From Acidimicrobiaceae bacterium (GTDB lineage: Bacteria > Actinomycetota > Acidimicrobiia > Acidimicrobiales > Ilumatobacteraceae): a stretch of 64,000 nt of DNA. The notes beneath the pieces are model-generated. The model worked only from the letters and a program-made list of their open reading frames with translations. It was not told where the DNA came from and searched no databases. Both the position numbers and the translations under genes were made by a program. The stretch spans positions 124,001-188,000 of the forward strand of contig JACJWG010000003.1 of assembly GCA_020637235.1 (NCBI GenBank), given 5' to 3'. Each line of letters begins with the position of its first letter. Within the stretch, counting starts at the first letter, position 1. Below, in pieces: positions 9,215 to 15,887 of the stretch.

Positions 9215-10405
9215 CTAGTGCTCCGCCGTGGTCGGCGCGATGTCGAGAGGTCCGGGGGCCGAACTGCGCGCACGGTGGTGCAGGTAGGCCACCCGCACGG
9301 CGAGGGCCTGACGGATCTGCGGGCCGACGTCCTCGGCGAACTCGTCGCGGTAGGTGGCGTCGGTGGACAGCACGACCGTGAAGTACAAGCCGGTGAACGC
9401 ACCGAGAAAGCCGGCGACGCGCAGCAGCGGTTCGCTGATCACGAGCGGCCGGCCGTCGACGTCGATGCGGAGCAGCACGTGCACCTGATCGAGGCCGGTC
9501 CACGCGCCGGTGGTTGCCTCGGGGATCGCGAGGAACCCGAACACCGAGAAGAACAGGGTGAGCAACAGCGCGACGAACGTCACCTGCAGCGCTTGGCTGA
9601 ACACCGCCACGAGGGCGGCGTTCACGCGCTGGCGCCGGGAGAGCGCGTACGCCGGCGGTGCCCCGGAGGCGGGCAGCGACCGGGTGTCGATCGGCGTTCC
9701 CTCGGCGGCATCACGGACCGCGTCCCACGACGAGAAGGTGGCGAGTCCCCGCATGATGCCAGGTACCCGCGACAGGACGAAGAACGCGCCGAGCACGAAG
9801 AAGATGGCCAGGGTGGCGACGTACGGCAGGCCGGTGAGCGTGCCGGCCACCTGCCACACCTCGGCGTTGATGAACAAGAAGGTGGTGAACAGCAACAGCA
9901 GCGGCAGGGCACGCACCACCAGACTCGCGAGCGCGGGCAGCTGGGCCGCGCTGCGGCGAGCCGCCCAGCCGAGCAGGGCGACGACGGCATAGCTGGTGGC
10001 GACGTAGATGATCAGGAGCACGACGGCGCCCTCGAGCAGCGTCTGGAACGCGTCGCCCCACTGGCCGAAGATCACCGAGGGGATCGTGGGTCCCACCAGG
10101 AACAAGGCCAGTTCGGGAGTGCCCACCACGTCGGGCACCTGGAACGGCCGCCGGCCGCGCACCACGTTGGTGACCACCCAGCCCCCGACCACCACGACCA
10201 CCACGACGAGCGCGGCCAGGAGGTTGCGCTGCCAGGACCAGTCGGCGAGGTCGAGTGCGTGCAGCCCTCCTGCGACGTACGCGATCACCAGCATCGGCAG
10301 GCTGCGGTTCCAGATGTCGGTCGTCGGGGCGTAGTCGTCGATGAAGTGCGGCACGCCGCGGCGCACGAACCACCGCTCGATCCCGCCGTCGCGTGCACCC
10401 ACCAC
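9215..10405 (-). CDS. Polytopic membrane protein of unknown function
   Basis: I recognise no named family, although similar integral membrane proteins are common in actinobacteria. The 396-residue protein has a short N-terminal segment (IERWFVRRGVPHFIDDY), then about eight to nine hydrophobic helices, a long loop rich in Ser/Pro/Arg near the middle, and a soluble tail of about 70 residues. The start is GTG 10405: TAGGCT at 10419-10414 (minus strand) lies eight bases before it, a leaderless arrangement that rules against the GTG at 10453. It diverges from serA, with a 15-base palindrome between the two promoters. Confidence 0.7.
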   Translation of the reverse strand: MVGARDGGIERWFVRRGVPHFIDDYAPTTDIWNRSLPMLVIAYVAGGLHALDLADWSWQRNLLAALVVVVVVVGGWVVTNVVRGRRPFQVPDVVGTPELALFLVGPTIPSVIFGQWGDAFQTLLEGAVVLLIIYVATSYAVVALLGWAARRSAAQLPALASLVVRALPLLLLFTTFLFINAEVWQVAGTLTGLPYVATLAIFFVLGAFFVLSRVPGIMRGLATFSSWDAVRDAAEGTPIDTRSLPASGAPPAYALSRRQRVNAALVAVFSQALQVTFVALLLTLFFSVFGFLAIPEATTGAWTGLDQVHVLLRIDVDGRPLVISEPLLRVAGFLGAFTGLYFTVVLSTDATYRDEFAEDVGPQIRQALAVRVAYLHHRARSSAPGPLDIAPTTAEH

Positions 10406-10465
10406 GAGGCCGCAGCCTACGGACGGCGAGCGGCTCGGGCGTGACAGGTGCACGACCGTGGAGGA

Positions 10466-10480
10466 TGAACAAAGTGTTCA
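10466..10480. promoter_or_regulatory. Palindromic operator candidate upstream of serA
   Basis: Perfect inverted repeat TGAACA-AAG-TGTTCA. It sits about 30 bases upstream of the likely serA -10 (TAACGAT, 10510-10516) and about 47 bases upstream of the -10 of the divergent membrane-protein gene, so one regulator could affect both. Confidence 0.45.
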
Positions 10481-10522
10481 CCGGGGTGCCGAAGGGTGGG
10501 GGGTGCCGGTAACGATGGCGCG

Positions 10523-12082
10523 ATGGCTCGCATCCTGGTCACCGAAGAGATCGCCGAGGGCGGTCTCGACCGTCTCCGCGCCGCCGGCCACGAGGTCGAC
10601 GTGCAGCTCGACCTGTCGCAGCTCCTCACCCACGTCGTCGGGGCGCACGCGTTGATCATCCGATCGGCCACCCAGGTGACCGCCGAGGTGCTCGAGGTCG
10701 GCGCCGACCTCGTCGTCGTCGGTCGGGCCGGCATCGGCCTCGACAACGTCGACGTCGAGGCGGCCACGCGCCGCGGCGTGATGGTGGTCAACGCGCCCCA
10801 GAGCAACATCGTCTCGGCGGCCGAGCACACGATGGCGCTGCTGCTCGCCCAGGCCCGCAACGTGCCCCAGGCGCATGCCGCGTTGCAGGCCGGCCGCTGG
10901 GAGCGCAGCCGCTGGGAAGGTGTCGAGCTCGCCGACAAGGTGCTCGGCATCGTCGGGCTCGGTCGGATCGGCAAGCTCGTCGCCGACCGGGCGAAGGCGT
11001 TCGGCATGCGCCTGGTGGCCTACGACCCGTTCGTGTCGGCCGATCGGGCGCGGCAGATGGGCGTCGAGCTGATGGGGCTCGATCAACTCATCGGCGAGAG
11101 CGACTTCGTCACGATCCACCTGCCGAAGAACAAGGAGACCACGGGACTGATCAACCGCGATCTGCTGCTGAAGGCCAAGCCGGCCCTGCGGGTCGTCAAC
11201 GTCGCCCGCGGCGGCATCGTCGTCGAGCAGGATCTCGCCGACTGCGTCCGCGAGGGCATCATCGCCGGTGCCGCGCTCGACGTGTTCGCGACCGAGCCCA
11301 CCACCGAGTCGCCGCTGTTCGAGCTCGACGACGTGGTGGTCACCCCGCATCTCGGGGCGAGCACCCGCGAGGCGCAGGACAAGGCGGGCGACACGATCGC
11401 CGACATGGTGCAACTCGCCCTCGCCGGCGACTTCGTGCCGTTCGCCGTCAACGTCAGCGCGGCCGAGGCCAACGAGACGCTGAAGCCGTACCTGCCGCTC
11501 GCCGAGCGACTGGGCCGGTTGTTCGCGTCGCTGTCGGGTGCGTCGCCGTCCGTGCTCGAGGTGGCGTGCGACGGCGACATCGCCGGCTACGACACGCGCA
11601 TCGTCACGCTCGCCGCCACGAAGGGCTACTTCGGGCTGGTGAGCGACGAACCGGTCACGTACGTCAACGCGCCGCAGCTCGCGAAGGACAAGGGGCTCGA
11701 GGTGCGCGAGACCAACTGCGCCACCGCGGCCGACTTCGTGAACCTCATCACCGTGCGCGGCGGCGGGCACTCGATCTCGGGCACGGTCGTCGGTCGGCGC
11801 GGCGAGCAGCGGATCATCGCGATCGACGACCACAACTTCGACATCCCGCCCGCGCCGAACATGGTGATGGTGAAGAACGACGACCGGCCCGGTGTGATCG
11901 GCCTCGTCGGCACCCTGCTCGGCAACGCCGGCGTCAACATCGCCGACATGGACGTGGGTCGCGCGGCCGAGCCGGGCACCGCGGTGATGCTGATCGCCCC
12001 GACCGCTGCGGTGCCGAACGAGGTGCTCGACGACCTGCGCCGGTCGCCCGGCATCATCAGCGTCCACACCCTGGTCGGCTGA
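10523..12082 (+). CDS. serA: D-3-phosphoglycerate dehydrogenase SerA
   Basis: Catalyses NAD-dependent oxidation of 3-phosphoglycerate, the first step of serine synthesis. The 519-residue length is that of the long actinobacterial form: substrate and NAD-binding domains (GLGRIGKLVADRAK near residue 150; VARGG near 230; PHLGAST near 276), an intervening ASB domain (about 320-450) and a C-terminal ACT domain that usually binds serine for feedback control. ATG 10523 follows a TAACGAT -10-like element by six bases; an in-frame upstream GTG at 10496 precedes that promoter and is not used. A 13-bp inverted repeat follows the stop. Confidence 0.96.
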   Translation: MARILVTEEIAEGGLDRLRAAGHEVDVQLDLSQLLTHVVGAHALIIRSATQVTAEVLEVGADLVVVGRAGIGLDNVDVEAATRRGVMVVNAPQSNIVSAAEHTMALLLAQARNVPQAHAALQAGRWERSRWEGVELADKVLGIVGLGRIGKLVADRAKAFGMRLVAYDPFVSADRARQMGVELMGLDQLIGESDFVTIHLPKNKETTGLINRDLLLKAKPALRVVNVARGGIVVEQDLADCVREGIIAGAALDVFATEPTTESPLFELDDVVVTPHLGASTREAQDKAGDTIADMVQLALAGDFVPFAVNVSAAEANETLKPYLPLAERLGRLFASLSGASPSVLEVACDGDIAGYDTRIVTLAATKGYFGLVSDEPVTYVNAPQLAKDKGLEVRETNCATAADFVNLITVRGGGHSISGTVVGRRGEQRIIAIDDHNFDIPPAPNMVMVKNDDRPGVIGLVGTLLGNAGVNIADMDVGRAAEPGTAVMLIAPTAAVPNEVLDDLRRSPGIISVHTLVG

Positions 12083-12096
12083 CCTCGCCGACACGG

Positions 12097-12145
12097 CTTC
12101 TGGTCGCGCCACGTCACGCCCAGCGTGAGGATGCGCGACCAGAAG
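12097..12145. repeat. Large palindrome between convergent serA and pyrF
   Basis: Perfect 13-bp arms CTTCTGGTCGCGC and GCGCGACCAGAAG, then a four-base symmetric internal loop, then an inner stem TCACGC/GCGTGA. It has no T-run. It probably terminates or stabilises both mRNAs, and shares its layout with other intergenic palindromes in this window. Confidence 0.55.
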
Positions 12146-12159
12146 GTGGGGGGTGGAGG

Positions 12160-12978
12160 TCAGCGAGCGCCGGCGGCGCGGATCTCGTCGCGCGTGGCGA
12201 TCGCGACGCGGCGGGCCGCCTCGGCGTAGTCGTCGCCGGACGACGCGTACAGGATCGCCCGCGACGAGTTGATCACCATGCCGAAGCCCTGCGCGTCGGC
12301 GCCGGCGGCCACCGTGGCCGCCACGTCGCCGCCCTGTGCACCAACGCCGGGCACCAGCAGCGGGAGGTCGCCGACGATCGCGCGCACCTCACGCAATTCG
12401 TCGGGGTAGGTGGCGCCGACCACCAGCCCGCACTCGCCGAGCTCGCGCCACTCGGTCGCCACCCGCCGGGCCACGTGCAGGTACAGCGGCTCGCCGCCGA
12501 CGTCGAGCGACTGGAAGTCGCCCGACCCCGGATTCGAGGTGCGGCACAGCACGAACACGCCGTGACCGGGGTGGCGCAGGAACGGCTCGACCGCATCGGT
12601 GCCGAGGTACGGGTTCACCGTCACCATGTGGGCCCCGTAGCGGTGGAACGCCTCGCGCGCGTATTGCTCGGCGGTGGGCCCGATGTCGCCGCGCTTCGCG
12701 TCGAGCACCAACAGCACGTCGGGGTGCTCGGCGCGGATGTGGTGGCAGATCCGCTCGAGCTGCGCCTCGGCGCGGTGGGCGTGGAAGTAGGCGATCTGCG
12801 GCTTGAACGCGCACACCACGTCGGCGGTGGCGTCGACGACGTCGAGGCAGAAGCGCTCGATCGCGTGCGGGTTGGCGTCGAGCGGTGAGGGCAGCCGTGC
12901 CGTGTCGGGGTCGAGGCCCACGCACAGCATCGAGTTCGTGCGGTGCCATGCCGCCCGGAGCAGGTCGTGCGCGGTCAG
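12160..12978 (-). CDS. pyrF: Orotidine 5'-phosphate decarboxylase, PyrF type 2
   Basis: Decarboxylates OMP to UMP, the last step of de novo pyrimidine synthesis. The catalytic segment LDAKRGDIGPTAEQYA is intact, and the length (about 272 residues) fits the actinobacterial type 2 family. No ATG, GTG or TTG precedes the conserved N-terminal part in this frame; the best start is CTG at 12978, seven bases after GAGG (inside the end of the ferredoxin gene), giving an N-terminus that would read MTAHDLL. CTG at 12984, overlapping the ferredoxin TGA, is the alternative. Translation is probably coupled to the ferredoxin gene just upstream. Confidence 0.9.
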   Translation of the reverse strand: MTAHDLLRAAWHRTNSMLCVGLDPDTARLPSPLDANPHAIERFCLDVVDATADVVCAFKPQIAYFHAHRAEAQLERICHHIRAEHPDVLLVLDAKRGDIGPTAEQYAREAFHRYGAHMVTVNPYLGTDAVEPFLRHPGHGVFVLCRTSNPGSGDFQSLDVGGEPLYLHVARRVATEWRELGECGLVVGATYPDELREVRAIVGDLPLLVPGVGAQGGDVAATVAAGADAQGFGMVINSSRAILYASSGDDYAEAARRVAIATRDEIRAAGAR

Positions 12979-12980
12979 CG

Positions 12981-13172
12981 TCAGTCCTCGACGCTGATCG
13001 CGGCGGTGGGGCACATGTCGGCGGCCTGGCGCACCTTGTCGTGCAACTCGGCGGGCGGCTCGTCCTGCAGGACGTAGAGATAGCCGTCGCTGCGGACCTC
13101 GAACACCTCGGGGCACACCTGCATGCACGCACCGGTGGATGCGCACACGTCGTAGTCGACCGACACCTTCAT
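12981..13172 (-). CDS. Small ferredoxin, probably 3Fe-4S type
   Basis: 63 residues with Cys at 10, 16, 20 and 54. The pattern C-A-S-T-G-A-C ... CP resembles the CxxXxxC(n)CP signature of P450-partner ferredoxins, where a non-Cys residue (here Thr13) at the variable position usually means a 3Fe-4S cluster; Cys20 (VCPEVF) is an extra Cys that could matter. ATG 13172 has a G-rich ribosome-binding site (GGGGG). It overlaps or abuts pyrF, its likely operon partner. A P450 is encoded in the window but 48 kb away, so pairing cannot be claimed. Confidence 0.88.
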   Translation of the reverse strand: MKVSVDYDVCASTGACMQVCPEVFEVRSDGYLYVLQDEPPAELHDKVRQAADMCPTAAISVED

Positions 13173-13209
13173 CGTGAATCCCCCTCGGGAGTCGTGCTGC
13201 TCGGCCGGA

Positions 13210-13449
13210 TCAGGCCGTGGCCGCACGATAGCCGTCGGCCGCGGTCGGCTCCTCGTCCGCGACCGACGGTTCGTCGGCGAAGGCCGGCCACCGCGGCGGA
13301 GCCGACGGGCGCGGGACCGAACGCTCGGCCCACCACCGGGCGACGAGCGCCGCCACGGCGGCGGCCACGGCGACGCACGCGAGTCGTCGGAGGCCGGCCG
13401 GCACGGATCGAACGGACGGCGCCGCTGCCACGGATGGAACCGACGGCAT
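13210..13449 (-). CDS. Small single-pass membrane protein, hypothetical
   Basis: 79 residues with one hydrophobic helix (LACVAVAAAVAALVARWW, about residues 27-44) followed by a Pro-rich acidic tail. No family is recognised. Its ATG is three bases after the leuA stop, so it would be translated by coupling as the second gene of the leuA operon. There is no independent evidence that it is made; the frame could be fortuitous in such GC-rich DNA. Confidence 0.45.
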   Translation of the reverse strand: MPSVPSVAAAPSVRSVPAGLRRLACVAVAAAVAALVARWWAERSVPRPSAPPRWPAFADEPSVADEEPTAADGYRAATA

Positions 13450-13452
13450 CGA

Positions 13453-15162
13453 TCAGGCCCGCTGGCTGCGCTCGTGAGCGCTCAGGACGGCGCGAAGGCT
13501 GGCGGTGATCGTGCTCGGGTCGGTGCCCACGCCCCACAGCACGCCGTGCTCGTCGGAGTGGGTCTCCACGTAGGCCACCGCCATCGCCTCCGACCCCTGG
13601 CCGACGGCGTGCTCGGTGTAGTCGGTGACGTCGAGGGTGGCGCCGAGACCGCTGCGCAACGCCTTCACGAACGCGTCGATCGGGCCGTTGCCCTCGCCCT
13701 CGATCGTGCGGTGGTCGCCGTCGACGGTGAGCTGGGCGACGATCGTGGTGCGGCCGGTGGACGAGTCGCTGCGCAGCTCGTGGCCGAGCAGCCGGAAGCG
13801 CGGGTCGGTGGGCAGGTATTCGCCCTGGAACGCGTCCCACATGATCGCCGGGCCGATCTCGGTGCCGGTGTCCTCGGTGATGTGCTGGATCGTCTTGGAG
13901 AACTCGATCTGCAGCCGGCGCGGCAGGTCGAAGCCGTGCTCGGTCTTCATCAGGTAGGCCACGCCACCCTTGCCGCTCTGGCTGTTCACACGGATCACGG
14001 CCTCGTAGGTGCGGCCGAGGTGCTTCGGGTCGAGCGGCAGGTACGGCACGCCCCATTCCGGGTACTCGCCGCCGTTCGCGTCGGCCTGCCGGTCGAGCGC
14101 GTCGAAGCCCTTCTTGATCGCGTCCTGGTGGCTGCCGCTGAACGCGGTGTACACGAGGTCACCCACCCACGGATGGCGCGGGTGCACCGGCAGCCGGTTG
14201 CAGTACTCGGCGGTGCGGCGCAGGGCGTCGATGTCGGTGATGTCGAGTTGCGGGTCGATGCCCTGCACGAACAGGTTGATCGCCAGGTTCACCACGTCGA
14301 CGTTGCCGGTGCGCTCGCCGTTGCCGAACAGCGTGCCCTCCACCCGGTCGGCGCCGGCCATCACGCCCAGCTCGGCCGCCGCCGTGCCGGTGCCACGGTC
14401 GTTGTGCGGGTGCAGGCTGATCACCACCGAGTCGCGATCGCGAATGTGGCGGCCGAACCACTCGATCACATCGGCGTACACGTTGGGCGTGTAGCACTCC
14501 ACCGTGGCGGGCAGGTTGAGGATGATCTTGCTGTCGGGGGTGGGCCGGATGACGTCCATCACCGCGTGGCACACCTCGATCGCGTACTCGGGCTCGGTGA
14601 GCGTGAAGCTCTCGGGCGAGTACTCGTAGCGCACGTGCGTGCCGGGCACGGTGTCCTCGAGCTTCTTGCACAGCTGGGCGCCGCTGACCGCGATGTCGAT
14701 GATGCCGCCCTTGTCGAGGCCGAACACCACCTCGCGCTGCAGCGGGTTGGTCGAGTTGTAGAAGTGCACGATCGCCTGCTTCGCGCCGGCGATCGCCTCG
14801 TACGTGCGCTCGATCAGCTCGGGGCGGCACTGGGTGAGCACCTGGATCGTCACGTCGTCGGGGATCAGGTCGTCGTCGATCAGCTGACGGACGAAGTCGA
14901 AGTCGGGCTGGCTGGCCGATGGGAAGCCGACCTCGATCTCCTTGAAGCCCATCTTCACCAGCGCATCGAACATGCGCCGCTTGCGCTGCGGGTCCATCGG
15001 GTCGATCAGCGCCTGGTTGCCGTCGCGCAGGTCGACGCTGCACCACAGGGGCGCGCGGTCGACGACCACGTCGGGCCAGGTGCGGTCGGTGAGCACCACC
15101 GGCACGAAGCGGCGGTACTTGTCGAACGGCATCTTCTTCGGGGTGACGTTGGCGGGAGGCAT
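13453..15162 (-). CDS. leuA: 2-isopropylmalate synthase LeuA
   Basis: Condenses 2-ketoisovalerate with acetyl-CoA, the committed step to leucine. The 569-residue length and sequence match the LeuA type 2 family of actinobacteria: HMGL-like TIM barrel with SVDLRDGNQAL near residue 42, metal-binding SLHPHND near 252, and a C-terminal LeuA dimer/regulatory domain (about 430-560) that normally binds leucine. ATG 15162 has GGAGA eight bases upstream. The leader 5' of the gene encodes a Leu-rich peptide followed by an intrinsic terminator, so leucine supply should control it by attenuation. Confidence 0.97.
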   Translation of the reverse strand: MPPANVTPKKMPFDKYRRFVPVVLTDRTWPDVVVDRAPLWCSVDLRDGNQALIDPMDPQRKRRMFDALVKMGFKEIEVGFPSASQPDFDFVRQLIDDDLIPDDVTIQVLTQCRPELIERTYEAIAGAKQAIVHFYNSTNPLQREVVFGLDKGGIIDIAVSGAQLCKKLEDTVPGTHVRYEYSPESFTLTEPEYAIEVCHAVMDVIRPTPDSKIILNLPATVECYTPNVYADVIEWFGRHIRDRDSVVISLHPHNDRGTGTAAAELGVMAGADRVEGTLFGNGERTGNVDVVNLAINLFVQGIDPQLDITDIDALRRTAEYCNRLPVHPRHPWVGDLVYTAFSGSHQDAIKKGFDALDRQADANGGEYPEWGVPYLPLDPKHLGRTYEAVIRVNSQSGKGGVAYLMKTEHGFDLPRRLQIEFSKTIQHITEDTGTEIGPAIMWDAFQGEYLPTDPRFRLLGHELRSDSSTGRTTIVAQLTVDGDHRTIEGEGNGPIDAFVKALRSGLGATLDVTDYTEHAVGQGSEAMAVAYVETHSDEHGVLWGVGTDPSTITASLRAVLSAHERSQRA

Positions 15163-15240
15163 GGCGGGGTTCTCCTGGCGAGGGCGGGTGGCGCGTGGCG
15201 GGACGTGACGGACGGGGAGGGGAGCGAGCGGAACCGGCCG

Positions 15241-15276
15241 GAAAAAGCAAGAAGCCCCCGGCCGGGAGGCGGGGGC
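15241..15276 (-). terminator. Attenuator terminator of leuA
   Basis: On the minus strand, GCCCCC (15276-15271) pairs with GGGGGC (15259-15254), followed by TTCTTGCTTTTT (15253-15242). It lies between the leucine leader peptide and leuA, as expected for transcription attenuation. Confidence 0.85.
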
Positions 15277-15305
15277 GGGCAAGCGCGGATATGTGGCGCT
15301 TGCCC
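15277..15305 (-). promoter_or_regulatory. Perfect 10-bp stem in the leuA leader
   Basis: GGGCAAGCGC (15277-15286) and GCGCTTGCCC (15296-15305) form a stem with a nine-base loop. On the mRNA its 5' arm begins at the G of the leader's TAG stop and its 3' arm abuts the terminator stem. A ribosome finishing the leader would cover the 5' arm, while one stalled on Leu codons would leave it free. Confidence 0.75.
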
Positions 15306-15340
15306 TACAGAAGGAGGAGCAGCAGGCCGACGGTGCGCAT
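15305..15340 (-). CDS. leuL: Leucine leader peptide (LeuL) of the leuA attenuator
   Basis: An 11-residue frame, MRTVGLLLLLL, with six consecutive Leu codons (CTG CTG CTC CTC CTT CTG) ending in TAG. Translation through the Leu codons reports charged tRNA-Leu and decides whether the downstream terminator forms. The -10 TACAGT (15357-15352 on the minus strand) ends 11 bases before the ATG, so the peptide is near the 5' end of the mRNA. The run of Leu codons, the following stem and the U-tailed terminator together make this call strong, despite the small size. Confidence 0.93.
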   Translation of the reverse strand: MRTVGLLLLLL

Positions 15341-15351
15341 AACGGTGTCGG

Positions 15352-15357
15352 ACTGTA
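15352..15357 (-). promoter_or_regulatory. -10 element of the leuL-leuA transcript
   Basis: TACAGT read on the minus strand, 11 bases before the leader ATG. No clear TTGACA is visible at -35; the 11-bp tandem repeats begin just upstream of where the -35 would lie. Confidence 0.65.
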
Positions 15358-15388
15358 CCGGACGCAGCCGGTTTCGGCAATCAGCTGC

Positions 15389-15454
15389 GTGCCGACGCCG
15401 TGCCGACGCCGTGCCGACGCCGTGCCGACGCCGTGCCGACGCCGTGCTGACGCG
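15389..15454. repeat. Six 11-bp tandem repeats upstream of the leuA promoter
   Basis: Unit GTGCCGACGCC, five exact copies (15389-15443) and one degenerate (15444-15454). The spacing is about one helical turn and the array abuts the promoter from upstream. It may be an operator array or an unstable repeat. Confidence 0.8.
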
Positions 15455-15535
15455 GCACTGCGGGCCGGATCGGTCCCGGAGGACGGATCCGACCCGCAGT
15501 TGCGGTCGTTCGTGCGCCGCGTTGCCCAGTCGGGC

Positions 15536-15676
15536 TCAGTCGGCGGCGTGGGCGGCGAGGGCCAGCCCGGCGAGCTCGTGCTCGAGCGAGGCGGCCTCGG
15601 CCGCGGCGAGGAGGGACTGCCAGTCGTACGCAATGCCCTTGCGGCCTGCGTTCACCGTTCCGTCGTGCTGTTCCAT
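15536..15676 (-). CDS. Small hypothetical protein, 46 residues
   Basis: Begins MEQHDGTVNAGRKGIAYDWQ and continues with an Ala/Leu-rich helix-forming tail. A ribosome-binding site (aGGAG) lies about 11 bases before the ATG. It has a hydrophilic start, a single Trp and no low-complexity repeat, which is unlike the many spurious frames in this DNA. It lies between the acyl-CoA ligase and the leuA control region on the same strand. No family is recognised. Confidence 0.5.
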   Translation of the reverse strand: MEQHDGTVNAGRKGIAYDWQSLLAAAEAASLEHELAGLALAAHAAD

Positions 15677-15776
15677 CGGTCGTCGTCTCCTCGTCGAGTC
15701 GAAGCGTGAAAAGGTCTGATCACATCCCTTGAGCAGCTCGACCGGGCGCCGAGCCGGGCGGCAACCTAACGACCGG

Positions 15777-15829
15777 CGGACGGCCTTTGCTACTCACTGA
15801 TCCAACAGTTCGTGAGCCTGAGCCGTCCG
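15777..15829. repeat. Inverted repeat downstream of the AMP-dependent ligase
   Basis: Arms CGGACGGC (15777-15784) and GCCGTCCG (15822-15829) with inner CTCAC/GTGAG. The adjoining 15831-15860 holds several CAGT/ACTG half-sites. Probably a 3' hairpin of the minus-strand ligase mRNA; no T-run. Confidence 0.35.
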
Positions 15830-15887
15830 TCAGTGCTGACTGATCCACCGGTCAGTCATCGGCACCGGACACCGATCAGTTGACCGA

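Noticed and set aside
9215..10453. Membrane protein start at GTG 10453
   Set aside because: It would place the TAGGCT -10 inside the coding region; GTG 10405 sits eight bases after that -10.
10466..10480. LexA/SOS box upstream of serA
   Set aside because: GAAC and GTTC are five bases apart; the actinobacterial box has four between CGAAC and GTTCG, and serA is not a damage gene.
15389..15454. CRISPR array
   Set aside because: The 11-bp units are contiguous with no spacers and there are no cas genes.
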